A program made the translations under genes and the position numbers. DNA of 64,000 bases from Sphingomonas sp. KRR8 (GTDB lineage Bacteria > Pseudomonadota > Alphaproteobacteria > Sphingomonadales > Sphingomonadaceae), in NCBI RefSeq assembly GCF_023559245.1, contig NZ_CP097462.1, positions 1,240,001 through 1,304,000 of the forward strand, in the 5' to 3' direction. The notes beneath the pieces were generated by a model. The model did not search any database. It saw only the letters and a list, made by a program, of their open reading frames with translations, and was not told the origin of the DNA. Of the stretch, positions 56,848-64,000 are shown in pieces (positions within the stretch are counted from its first letter, which is position 1; the number at the start of each line of letters is the position of its first letter).

Positions 56848-58692
56848 TTGACCTTGTCCCCTCTCACCCGCCGCCAAACCCTCGGCGCGCTTGCCGCAAC
56901 CGCCGCCGCTCCTGCCGTCGCCGTTCCCGCCAAGGTCGTGGCCAAGCGCCCGCTCGACGAGGCCGGCGCCAAGCGCCTGATCCAGACCGTCACCGACCAT
57001 CTGCTCGCACTCACCCCGGAGTCGGCCACCAGCAACAACGTGGACAAGGGCGCCTACGCACCCTTGCGCCGCCGCCTCTCCGACCGCAGCCAGGCCGGCC
57101 AGGACCGCTTCGCCGCCACCATCCGCAGCGACCTTGCGCAGGTTAGCGGCTACGACCTGTCACAGCTCACCCATTCCACCCGCACCACGCTGGAGGTCAT
57201 CAAGAGCGCCTATCGCACCGGCCTTCAGGGCTATGCGCTCCCCTATGGCGACGTCGCCGTCGGCGGCTACCGCAATACGCCCTACGTCGTGATCCAGAAC
57301 GTCGGCGCCTACCTCGACACGCCCAAGTTCCTCGACACCGACCACCTGGTCGAAACCGCGCCCGACGCCGAAGCCTATCTCGCCCGCCTGGCGGAATATC
57401 CGGCGCAACTGGACGGCGAGCTCGGCCGAATGAAGGCCGCCGCCGCCAAGGGCCTGGTCCCGCCCGGCTTCCTCATCGACAAGACGCTCGCCCAGCTGAC
57501 GCGCAGCCGCGACGATGCGGCAAAAGGGGGCGGGCTGGTCAGCAGCCTCGTCAACCGTACCCGCGAGAAGAACATCCCCGGCGACTGGGACCGCCGCGCC
57601 CGCGCCATCGCGGTGAACCAGGTCGCGCCCGCCCTCACCCGCCAGATCGACGAGTTCCAGCGCCAGCGTCCCCGCGCCACCGACGTCGCCGGCATCTGGT
57701 CGCGCCCGCATGGGGAAGCCTATTACGCCTACGCCCTCCGCGCGAGCACCACGACCAGCCTCAGCCCCGAGGAGATCCACCAGCTCGGCCTTCACACGCT
57801 CGATACGCTCCACGGGCGGATGGACCCGATCCTGCGTCAGCTCGGCTATACGCAAGGCACCGTCGGCCAGCGGATGCAGGCATTGGCCAAGGACCCAGCC
57901 TACAAATTTGCCGAAGGCGACCCCGGCCGCGCCGAGATCATGGCCTTCATTCAGGAGCGGCTGAGGATCATCCGGGCCCAGCTGCCCCGCGCCTTCCGCA
58001 CTTTGGTGAAGGGCAACCTCGAGGTGAAGCGCCTCCCGCCCGAGGAAGAGCCCGGCGCACCCGGGGCCTATGGCGGTCCCGGCTCACCCGACGGCAAGAT
58101 CCCGGGCAAGTTCTGGATCAACCTCCGAACCACCGAGCTGCACAGCAAGTACAGCCTGCCCGACCTCGCTCACCACGAGGCGATCCCCGGCCACGTCTGG
58201 CAGGGCGAATACACCTTCTCGCTGCCGCTGATCCGCACCCTGCTCGCCTTCAACGCTTACTCCGAAGGCTGGGCGCTTTATGCCGAGCAGCTGGCCGACG
58301 AGCTGGGCGTCTACGACAATTTCGCGGTCGGCCGCCTGGGCTACCTGCAGTCCATTGCCTTCCGCGCCTGCCGGCTGGTGGTCGACAGCGGCATCCACGC
58401 CAAGCGCTGGACCCGAAGCCAAGGCGTCCAGTTCTTCGTCGAGCGCAACGGCTCCAATCCGCTCGAGGTGGCCAGTGAAGTCGACCGCTATTGCAGCTGG
58501 CCCGGCCAGGCCTGCGGCTATGAAGTCGGGCATCAGGAGATCAACCGCCAGCGCGACAAGGCAAAGGCGGCGCTGGGCGCTCGCTACGACCTGCGCGACT
58601 TCGACGACGCCGTGGTGCTCGGCGGCAACGTGCCGATGGACGTGCTCGCCCTCAACGTTGACGACTATATCCGCCGGGCCCGCGTCGCATGA
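56848..58692 (+). CDS. Tat-exported DUF885 metallopeptidase-like protein
   Basis: The 614-residue protein starts with a twin-arginine signal (TRRQTLGALAATAAAPAVA). The rest matches DUF885, whose zinc site reads HEAIPGH (H443, E444, H448) after YSLPDLAHH; the later SEGWALYAEQLADELG supplies a third ligand. Relatives are predicted zinc carboxypeptidases. The start is a TTG with AGGAG 7 nt upstream. It lies 19 nt after NfeD and overlaps the next small gene by 4 nt. Confidence 0.88.
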   Translation: MTLSPLTRRQTLGALAATAAAPAVAVPAKVVAKRPLDEAGAKRLIQTVTDHLLALTPESATSNNVDKGAYAPLRRRLSDRSQAGQDRFAATIRSDLAQVSGYDLSQLTHSTRTTLEVIKSAYRTGLQGYALPYGDVAVGGYRNTPYVVIQNVGAYLDTPKFLDTDHLVETAPDAEAYLARLAEYPAQLDGELGRMKAAAAKGLVPPGFLIDKTLAQLTRSRDDAAKGGGLVSSLVNRTREKNIPGDWDRRARAIAVNQVAPALTRQIDEFQRQRPRATDVAGIWSRPHGEAYYAYALRASTTTSLSPEEIHQLGLHTLDTLHGRMDPILRQLGYTQGTVGQRMQALAKDPAYKFAEGDPGRAEIMAFIQERLRIIRAQLPRAFRTLVKGNLEVKRLPPEEEPGAPGAYGGPGSPDGKIPGKFWINLRTTELHSKYSLPDLAHHEAIPGHVWQGEYTFSLPLIRTLLAFNAYSEGWALYAEQLADELGVYDNFAVGRLGYLQSIAFRACRLVVDSGIHAKRWTRSQGVQFFVERNGSNPLEVASEVDRYCSWPGQACGYEVGHQEINRQRDKAKAALGARYDLRDFDDAVVLGGNVPMDVLALNVDDYIRRARVA

Positions 58693-59027
58693 TGATCCTT
58701 GCCTTGTTCCTGGCCACAGCCGCCCCGGTGACACAGGGCCGGGCGGTCGCACTGGTCAGTGACGCGATGAAGCGGATCGACCCCACCACGCCGCTTGTCT
58801 GCCTGTCGATCACGCCCGAGAAGACCAGTTCGCGCCGCTTCGACATCACCGTTCGCGAGGTCCACGACTATAAGTGCGGCGGCGATGACGAGGTCGAGAC
58901 CGTGCGCGACCGCTTCCGGGTCACTCGCCTTCCCGTCTCCGTCAGCCGGCTCGATGCCGCCAAGGACCGGTACATACCCTGCACCATCTCGAAGGGCGCG
59001 GTGACCTGCCCGGCTCCGACCAGATGA
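58689..59027 (+). CDS. Small secreted protein of unknown function
   Basis: I do not recognise this 112-residue product. It has a short hydrophobic N terminus (MMILALFLATAAPVTQG) consistent with a signal peptide, then a charged mature part with four cysteines (LVCLS, YKCGG, IPCTI, VTCPAP), which could form two disulfides. The ATG overlaps the DUF885 stop codon (ATGA) and its own stop overlaps the next start in the same way, so the three genes are translationally coupled. Coding support comes from this arrangement and from codon use. Confidence 0.7.
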   Translation: MMILALFLATAAPVTQGRAVALVSDAMKRIDPTTPLVCLSITPEKTSSRRFDITVREVHDYKCGGDDEVETVRDRFRVTRLPVSVSRLDAAKDRYIPCTISKGAVTCPAPTR

Positions 59028-59479
59028 TCCTCGCCCTGCTCCTCGCCGCAGGGACCCCCGCCGCACCGGTGCTGACCATCGATGGCCCCGGCCGAACGCC
59101 GCTCGTGCTCGACTCCGCTGCCTTGGCCAAACTGCCGCAGACAACCGTAAGCCGCACCGACCATGGCAAGTCCGTGCGCTGCACCGGGGTGCCCCTGCCG
59201 GCCCTGCTGACCCGCGCCGGCTTGCCGCAAGGCGAGGCTCTCCGCGGCGCCGCGCTCGCCACTGGCATCTTGGTCGTCGCCCGCGACGGCTATCGCGTGC
59301 TGTTCAGCCTGGGTGAGCTCGACGGCTCACTGGGCAAGGCCGAGGCCGTCCTCGCCAGCAACTGCAACGGCCAGCCGCTCGACTCCACGGCCGGGCCCCT
59401 GCGCCTGATCGTGGGCGGCGACATCCGGGCTGCCCGTTCGGTGCGTCAGGTCACCCGGCTCACCGTCGTTCGTCCGTGA
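59024..59479 (+). CDS. Small secreted molybdopterin-oxidoreductase-like domain protein
   Basis: The 151-residue protein has a short signal peptide and one domain resembling the oxidoreductase molybdopterin-binding fold (SUOX/YedY type): RCTGVPLPALLTRAGLPQG, VVARDGYRVLFSLGELD and GPLRLIVGGDIRAARSVRQVTRLTVV. Such mini-domain proteins are usually too short to hold the whole cofactor site, so cofactor binding is doubtful. It is the last gene of the cluster. Confidence 0.75.
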   Translation: MILALLLAAGTPAAPVLTIDGPGRTPLVLDSAALAKLPQTTVSRTDHGKSVRCTGVPLPALLTRAGLPQGEALRGAALATGILVVARDGYRVLFSLGELDGSLGKAEAVLASNCNGQPLDSTAGPLRLIVGGDIRAARSVRQVTRLTVVRP

Positions 59480-59483
59480 CGAG

Positions 59484-60089
59484 CTAGTCCATTACATCGT
59501 CAAGGCCGAGCGCCTCCGCCCGGCGCTGGCCCTCACGCCGCGCGCGCCAGGCGATCACGCCGACGAACACGGCGAGTGCGACCACGCTGGCGATGCCGAA
59601 CCGCTGCCAGGTAAACCAGCGGCGGACCAGATGCGCGAGCTCCGGTCCGAACCACCAGCCCAGTCCCGCGCCGATGCACGCCCAGAGGAAGGCGGTGCAC
59701 AGGTTGTAGGCGAGGAAGAGCCGGGCCGGCATTTGGCTGAGGCTGATCGCAACCGGTCCCACCACCCGCATTCCGTAGATGAAACGGTAGCCGATGCAGA
59801 ACAGGGTCGGATGCTGGTCGATCCACCTGATGGCCAGCGCGAACGCACGCTTGTCGGTGACCTTGTGCACCCATCTAGCCTCGCGCTGCGAACGTCCGGC
59901 CACGAAGAAGAATTGCGCGGACAGCACCGCGGCGCTCCACGCCGCAAGCACCACGTACAGCGGATTGAGCTTGCCCAGGTGCGCCATCGCGCCCCCGACC
60001 ACCACGCCGATCTCGCCCTCGATGAAGGCTGCCAGGAACACGCCGAGCACCCCATATTGCTCGACCCAATGGCTCACCGCGTGATGCAT
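59484..60089 (-). CDS. DedA-family inner-membrane protein
   Basis: The 201-residue protein has the DedA/SNARE-associated domain: an N-terminal re-entrant helix with GVFLAAFIEGEIGVVVGG, the arginine motif YRFIYGMRVVGPVAIS, and two C-terminal helices. The family includes undecaprenyl-phosphate and phospholipid flippases that depend on the proton gradient. The glutamate pair in EGEIG is in the usual place. GGCGAGG precedes the ATG. Its lipid substrate is unknown. Confidence 0.9.
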   Translation of the reverse strand: MHHAVSHWVEQYGVLGVFLAAFIEGEIGVVVGGAMAHLGKLNPLYVVLAAWSAAVLSAQFFFVAGRSQREARWVHKVTDKRAFALAIRWIDQHPTLFCIGYRFIYGMRVVGPVAISLSQMPARLFLAYNLCTAFLWACIGAGLGWWFGPELAHLVRRWFTWQRFGIASVVALAVFVGVIAWRARREGQRRAEALGLDDVMD

Positions 60090-60155
60090 GACCTCGCCAT
60101 GCCCGTGCTTCGAGCGAACGGCAATGCAGCCGGCAGCGGATCACCGACCGTGTAA

Positions 60156-60190
60156 AAGAAAGAGGCAGCCTCCTTCCGGGAGGCTGCCTC
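60156..60190 (-). terminator. Rho-independent terminator of the PEP-CTERM gene at 60211
   Basis: GAGGCAGCCTCC (60162-60173) pairs perfectly with GGAGGCTGCCTC (60179-60190) across a 5-nt loop. Read on the minus strand it is followed by a T-rich tract (TTTCTTTTA). Confidence 0.88.
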
Positions 60191-60210
60191 AAGACTCCTT
60201 TAATATCGGT

Positions 60211-60843
60211 TCAGGCGAGCCGCTGAACGGCCTTCGCAGTACGCCGGTGGCGCATTGACCAGCCAACGGCGCCGAAGCCGATCAGCATCAGCGCCCAGGT
60301 GCCCGGCTCCGGCACCGCACCGCCGACCTGCGTTACGGAGGCGACGTTCAGCACATCGAACGCCCAGGCGTTGGTGCGCCGGTTGCCGGTGACGTCCGTG
60401 AAGCTTCCGCCCCCGCTGAACCCGTTCGAAAGGTTCGGCCCGGTCGCGAAGTTTGAGAAGGCCATCACCGAGACGGTGTACGTACCCGGATTGAGCAGCG
60501 CGGTAAGGAAGGTGTCGTAACGCTGACCGGTAACGGCGTCGGCGGCGACGTTGCTTCCGCCATCGTCGTTCTGATTGATGATCGCCCCGGTTGAGTCGAA
60601 CAGCGCCAGGATGGGGTCGAAGCCACCGCGTGCGATGGTGGCGCCGGCCGCATTCACCCCGCCGGCGTAGGACCAGGTCCGAAGCGTGACGTTGGACGGG
60701 CTGCCAACCGTGAAATTGAACAACAACACCTGGTTAGGATCGGACAGCGTTCCGGTGAACGACTGGTCCGCGGCCATCGCTGGCGTGCTGAACAAGGCAA
60801 GCGCTGATGCACCGAGCGCGACGCGGAGGAGCGACTTCGACAT
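60211..60843 (-). CDS. PEP-CTERM sorting-domain protein (PEPxxWA type)
   Basis: The 210-residue exported protein has a signal peptide (about 1-24), a beta-rich mature domain (about 27-175; FTGTLSDPNQVLLFNFTVGSPSNVTLRTW) resembling pre-peptidase C-terminal domains, and a C-terminal VPEPGTWALMLIGFGAVGWSMRHRR tail. That tail is a PEPxxWA exosortase signal: motif, hydrophobic helix, arginines. Such proteins are sorted to the surface with exopolysaccharide. The gene is monocistronic with its own terminator. No exosortase lies in this window. Confidence 0.9.
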   Translation of the reverse strand: MSKSLLRVALGASALALFSTPAMAADQSFTGTLSDPNQVLLFNFTVGSPSNVTLRTWSYAGGVNAAGATIARGGFDPILALFDSTGAIINQNDDGGSNVAADAVTGQRYDTFLTALLNPGTYTVSVMAFSNFATGPNLSNGFSGGGSFTDVTGNRRTNAWAFDVLNVASVTQVGGAVPEPGTWALMLIGFGAVGWSMRHRRTAKAVQRLA

Positions 60844-60974
60844 GGGCGAACCCCTTTTAGTGAACGACTAACGGAAAGCCGTTCACGAGGATTAACACGA
60901 AATTAACTTTGATTGCAATCAGAGGAGTCAAGCCTAAGCCCGGAAATGTCCCGTTCTGGGCCATTGCAAGCACC
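60844..60974. promoter_or_regulatory. AT-rich upstream region of the PEP-CTERM gene
   Basis: This 131-bp gap is clearly AT-richer than its surroundings, with TTAACACGAAATTAACTTTGA-like sequence near 60892-60911, consistent with the PEP-CTERM promoter. A weak GCCC/GGGC hairpin at about 60938-60962 lies downstream of the MFS gene. No gene is seen. Confidence 0.4.
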
Positions 60975-62390
60975 TCAATCCAGCGCCGCCTCCGGCAGCC
61001 GATGTGGTGTCCGTGGCGCCCTCAACCGCAGCAGGCTGAGCCCGGCCGCGACCAGCGCGGCCATGCTTGCCGCAAGCAACAGCCCGGGCCCGGCCCCCAC
61101 GCCCGACAGGTGAAAGGCCGCCCCGACCGCCACCGCACCCGTGGTCTGCCCAAGCAATCGCGCCGTCGCCAGCATTCCACCGGCGGCGCCCGATCGCTCA
61201 CGCGGTGCCGCGCTGACGATGGTGCGGTTGTTGGGCGACTGGAATAGCCCGAACCCTGCCCCACACAGCGCCATTCGCCAGGCGATGTCCCATGTGGCCG
61301 GGTGCGTTCCCAGCCGTGACAGGCTGAACAGCCCGGCGGCAAAGACGGCAAGCCCGATCCCGCCGAGCAATCCCGCGCGCACCTTGTCGGACAATCGTCC
61401 GGCAATCGGCGCCACCACGCCCAGCGCCAGCGGCCAGGGGGTCATCAGCAATCCGGTCTCGAACGCGCTGCGCCCAAGCACCATCTGAAACATGAAAGGC
61501 AGCGTGACATAAGCCAGCATCTGCGCCGCGAAACTGACCGTCGATGTGGCGATGGACATCCCGAAGATCCGGTTGCGCAGCAAATCGACCGGGAACAGCG
61601 GCGCCGGGTCTCCCCACTCGCGCCGCACCAGGCACGCGCCCGCGACGATCCCGCCCGCGATCATCGCCAGGCCGCTCATGCTTCCGGTCCGCGCCAGCAT
61701 CTCGGCGCCGAACACCACGCCGCCCATCATGGCCGCGCTCAGCAGCGCCGATACCCAGTCCGGCCGCCGCCCCTGCCCGCCGGCGCTGGGCAGCGCCTTC
61801 AGCCCCACGATCACCGCAGCCACACCGATCGGAAGGTTGATCAGGAACAGCCACGGCCAATTCGCGACTTCCAGGATGAAGGCCGCCAGCGTCGGGCCGG
61901 CGGCGGCCGAGGCCGACAGCACCATCGCATTATAGCCGATGCCCCGTCCCAGCATCTTCGTCGGATAGGTCGCCCGGACCAGCGCCGCATTCATGCTCAT
62001 GATGCACGCCGCGCCCACACCCTGGAACACCCGGGCAGCGATCAGGCCGCTCAGCCCATGCGCCATGGCGCAGCCGAACGAGCCGATCGTGAACAGCACC
62101 AGTCCCGGAAGATACACCTTCCGGTAGCCGATCGCGTCACCCAGCGCCGCCAGCGGCAGCAGCAGCATGGTGATCGTCAGCTGATAGGCGTTGACCACCC
62201 ACACCGACGTCGCCGGCGTAGCGCCGATCTGCCGTGCGATGGTAGGAAGCGCGACGTTGGCGATGGATCCGTCGAGCACCGCCATCGCCAGCGCCAGCCA
62301 GATGGCCGCCGCCGACCAGTAGCGCCGTGGTAGAGGCAGTCCGTCGGAGTGCTGCTCGGCGGCGGGGTGAGCGACGACAGCGTCCCGCAA
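60975..62390 (-). CDS. DHA2-family MFS transporter
   Basis: The 471-residue inner-membrane protein has about 14 helices, MFS motif A (LGDAIGYRKVYLPG) and the motif C region in helix 5 (ASAAAGPTLAAFILEVANWPWLFLINLPIG). It is likely a proton-driven drug or metabolite exporter, distinct from the EmrB copy at 12300-13850, and has no adaptor gene beside it. It starts 2 nt after the DUF937 stop codon. Confidence 0.9.
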   Translation of the reverse strand: MRDAVVAHPAAEQHSDGLPLPRRYWSAAAIWLALAMAVLDGSIANVALPTIARQIGATPATSVWVVNAYQLTITMLLLPLAALGDAIGYRKVYLPGLVLFTIGSFGCAMAHGLSGLIAARVFQGVGAACIMSMNAALVRATYPTKMLGRGIGYNAMVLSASAAAGPTLAAFILEVANWPWLFLINLPIGVAAVIVGLKALPSAGGQGRRPDWVSALLSAAMMGGVVFGAEMLARTGSMSGLAMIAGGIVAGACLVRREWGDPAPLFPVDLLRNRIFGMSIATSTVSFAAQMLAYVTLPFMFQMVLGRSAFETGLLMTPWPLALGVVAPIAGRLSDKVRAGLLGGIGLAVFAAGLFSLSRLGTHPATWDIAWRMALCGAGFGLFQSPNNRTIVSAAPRERSGAAGGMLATARLLGQTTGAVAVGAAFHLSGVGAGPGLLLAASMAALVAAGLSLLRLRAPRTPHRLPEAALD

Positions 62391-62392
62391 CG

Positions 62393-62977
62393 TTACCGAT
62401 TACCGCCCATCAGCCCGCCTAGCATGCCGCCCAACGGGCTGCCGCCGCCACCCTGGCCACCACCCATGGCGCCGCCGAGGATGGAGCCGAGCATCCCGCT
62501 CATGCCGCCGCCCGTCGCTCCGGCCAGCAGCCCGCCAAGGCCACCCTCCTGGCTCGCGCCGCCGCCTTGCCCGTGCGCCTGCTTGGCGAAGTAACCGGCC
62601 GCCAGCATCGCCACCAGCGGAAGCATTTTCTTGAGCAGGTCGGGACTCACCCCGCTCTGCTGCGATGCATGGTCCGCCACTGCACGGCTGGTGTCCTTGC
62701 TGCCGAACAGCTGCCCCAGCAGCGCATTGCCCTGCCCGACGTCGGTCGGCTGCGGACCGGTGACATTGTCCATCAGCCCGCCGCCGCCCAGGCTGCCCAG
62801 CATCCCGGCCAATCCGCCCAGCCCCTGAGGCTGAGCCTGCGCCTGGTTCTGCATTCCGCCGGCCACCGCCGGCAGCAGCGCGGTCAGCCCACTCTGCGCC
62901 GTCTGCTGGTCGACACCCAGCTCTCGGCTGATCGCCTCCACCGCGCCGTTCTGCATCAACCCATCAAGCAAGCTCAT
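62393..62977 (-). CDS. DUF937 family protein
   Basis: The 194-residue protein begins MSLLDGLMQNGAVEAISRELGVDQQTAQSGLTALLPAVAGGM, the DUF937 signature, then LLGQLFGSKDTSRAVADHASQQSGVSPDLLKKMLPLVAMLAAGYF, and ends in a long Gly/Met/Leu-rich tail (about 130-194). Function is unknown; such proteins are abundant and cytosolic in several proteobacteria. AGGAGG lies 9 nt before the ATG at 62977; an ATG at 62986 abuts it and is less suitable. Confidence 0.88.
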   Translation of the reverse strand: MSLLDGLMQNGAVEAISRELGVDQQTAQSGLTALLPAVAGGMQNQAQAQPQGLGGLAGMLGSLGGGGLMDNVTGPQPTDVGQGNALLGQLFGSKDTSRAVADHASQQSGVSPDLLKKMLPLVAMLAAGYFAKQAHGQGGGASQEGGLGGLLAGATGGGMSGMLGSILGGAMGGGQGGGGSPLGGMLGGLMGGNR

Positions 62978-63056
62978 GACCCTCATCCTCCTGAACGCCG
63001 TCTACACCGTCAACGCTCGCTTCGATCGGGAGGTCCGCTTGAGCGGCGAGTGCGCG

Positions 63057-63094
63057 TACAGGCCAGCGCCACTCAAATGGGGCGCCGACCTGTA
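63057..63094. repeat. Long imperfect hairpin between the PEP-CTERM and DUF937 genes
   Basis: Two 14-nt arms (63057-63070 and 63081-63094) pair at 12 positions (TACAGG and GCGCC blocks) around a 10-nt loop. It lies 20 nt downstream of the second PEP-CTERM stop codon on the minus strand but lacks a T-run in either direction. It could be a rho-dependent or 3'-stabilising structure. Confidence 0.45.
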
Positions 63095-63114
63095 GTGGGG
63101 GACGCGAGGCTTGC

Positions 63115-63750
63115 TCAGGCCGCGGCGAGGGCCATTCGCCGCTGGCGGCGGATTGCTACGCCCGCCGCACCGAAGCCGAACAGCATCAGCGCCCAAGTGC
63201 TGGGCTCGGGGACCGCCGCAGCGGCGGTGATCGGATTGACCTGTGCCACACCAATCTGCGTGCCCGCCGCCAGGTTCAGCCCGAATACCGAGTTGAACGC
63301 ACTGGCCGCTCCGCTGCTCAGCAGCAGTGTGTTACCCGAACCGAGATTGAACAAGGTGAGGTTGCTAGCCGCGCCGCCGTTCGCGCTGGCGTAGCCGTTA
63401 ACGGTAAGCGCGCTCGTGTCGATTACGAAGTTGCCGATGTTGAGCAGCGCCCCCAACCCGTTGCTGAAGCTCAGCCCCGATCCGTCGTGAGAGATGAGCG
63501 CCGCGCCAGTCTGATCGTTGGTCGACCCGCCGGTGATCGGAAAGGTTGCGACCGGCAGGCCATCGCCATTGAGCGCCACAGTCGCCGTGCCGGTCGTGCC
63601 GACGGTCAGCCCTGCGGAGGTGAGCACCGGAGCCGAAGTGAGCGTGACCGATGTGGAGCCGCCGATGATGTTGGCCGCGGACGCCGGTGATGCGACCATG
63701 GCCGTGACTGCCAGCGCGGCAGTGGTAAAGAGCGAACGAAGTGTGGGCAT
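63115..63750 (-). CDS. PEP-CTERM sorting-domain protein (PEPxxWA type), second
   Basis: The 211-residue exported protein has a signal peptide (about 1-26, ending SPASAA), a Gly/Ser/Thr/Leu-rich beta-type mature region without cysteines, and a C-terminal VPEPSTWALMLFGFGAAGVAIRRQRR exosortase signal. GGAG lies 6 nt before the ATG at 63750. It has no clear similarity to the first PEP-CTERM protein outside the tail. Function is unknown; surface or biofilm-matrix association is inferred from the tail. Confidence 0.88.
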   Translation of the reverse strand: MPTLRSLFTTAALAVTAMVASPASAANIIGGSTSVTLTSAPVLTSAGLTVGTTGTATVALNGDGLPVATFPITGGSTNDQTGAALISHDGSGLSFSNGLGALLNIGNFVIDTSALTVNGYASANGGAASNLTLFNLGSGNTLLLSSGAASAFNSVFGLNLAAGTQIGVAQVNPITAAAAVPEPSTWALMLFGFGAAGVAIRRQRRMALAAA

Positions 63751-63935
63751 GCCAATCTCCATGAGAAGAGGACGTGCCAATGATCCGCCGCAGCGGAGAG
63801 CACGCGTTAACCAAAAACATGGTCAACGCCTTCGTTCCGCTCGACAGAAAGCGCGAAAAACCGCTAAGTTGTTGAGCAATCAAGCAAAGTGCGACGGCTA
63901 GGGCTTTGGACCGTATCGGCTCGCTTACCGCCGGC
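63751..63935. other. Intergenic region between grpE and the PEP-CTERM gene
   Basis: These 185 bp hold the promoter region of the PEP-CTERM gene, with an AT-rich patch near 63807-63890 (GCGTTAACCAAAAACATGG and CTAAGTTGTTGAGC). I see no gene, and no clear terminator for grpE. Confidence 0.4.
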
Positions 63936-64000
63936 TCAGCCCGCCTTCGCCACCGCCACCAGCGCCGGACGCAGCAGCCGGTCCTTGAGCATATAGCCCG
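63936..64000 (-). CDS. grpE: GrpE, C-terminal end only (runs off the window)
   Basis: The last 20 residues, GYMLKDRLLRPALVAVAKAG, followed by TGA, match the conserved C terminus of the DnaK nucleotide-exchange factor GrpE. The rest lies beyond 64000. Neighbouring heat-shock genes are not visible. Confidence 0.85.
   Translation of the reverse strand, partial: GYMLKDRLLRPALVAVAKAG

Overview
The window is about 64 kb of GC-rich chromosome from an alphaproteobacterium, most likely a member of the Sphingomonadales. Pointers are an EL222-type LOV-HTH photoreceptor, a CckA hybrid kinase, HdaA beside ppk/ppx, PEPxxWA-type PEP-CTERM proteins, a poly-proline outer-membrane protein, and promoter -10 elements of the GCTAGAGC kind. 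Almost everything is core, densely packed and vertically inherited in appearance: I see no insertion sequence, prophage, CRISPR array, tRNA or rRNA.

Layout. 1-8.3 kb: LOV-HTH regulator, divergent poly-Pro outer-membrane protein, then cell-wall genes (two YcbB-type L,D-transpeptidases and an AmpD/AmiD-type amidase) around the RNase P RNA gene rnpB, a J-domain protein and SufE. 8.3-15.4 kb: a GGDEF/EAL protein, metC, and a MarR-EmrA-EmrB drug-efflux operon with an aldo-keto reductase. 15.4-19.8 kb: nucleotide salvage (AMP nucleosidase, Tat-exported 5'-nucleotidase lipoprotein, queuosine-precursor transporter, cytidine deaminase). 19.8-26.7 kb, minus strand: dapA, smpB, a DUF2062 gene, an M13 metallopeptidase, cckA and a single-domain response regulator, probably co-transcribed. 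26.7-32.6 kb: soluble lytic transglycosylase, greB, aspS, rnd and an I78 inhibitor lipoprotein. 32.6-40.2 kb: ppx, ppk, hdaA and a DUF2066-like gene, divergent from purM and a purN-YjbR fusion. 40.3-45.6 kb: FGE-like protein, PQQ-type sugar dehydrogenase, DUF2231, ndk, holC, pepA. 45.7-51.3 kb: lptD-surA-pdxA-rsmA. 51.3-55.3 kb, minus: a CoA-ester lyase, guaB, rsmB and a TPR gene. 55.4-59.5 kb: SPFH-NfeD followed by a Tat-exported DUF885 peptidase and two small translationally coupled secreted proteins. 59.5-64 kb: DedA, two PEP-CTERM proteins, an MFS transporter, a DUF937 protein and the 3' end of grpE.

Themes. Envelope biology dominates: peptidoglycan cross-linking, hydrolysis and recycling, outer-membrane assembly (LptD, SurA), periplasmic proteases and exosortase substrates. 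Genes overlap by 1-8 nt in many operons, and five convergent pairs share a four-base stop overlap (CTAG, TTAG or TTAA). Several start codons lie only 6-9 nt downstream of a GCTAG-type -10 element, suggesting leaderless mRNAs. Nothing looks like an acquired defence or mobile system. The items I would look at first are the LOV photoreceptor, the SPFH-NfeD-DUF885 cluster, the PurN-YjbR fusion, the HdaA with a changed Walker A lysine, and the leaderless-promoter pattern.
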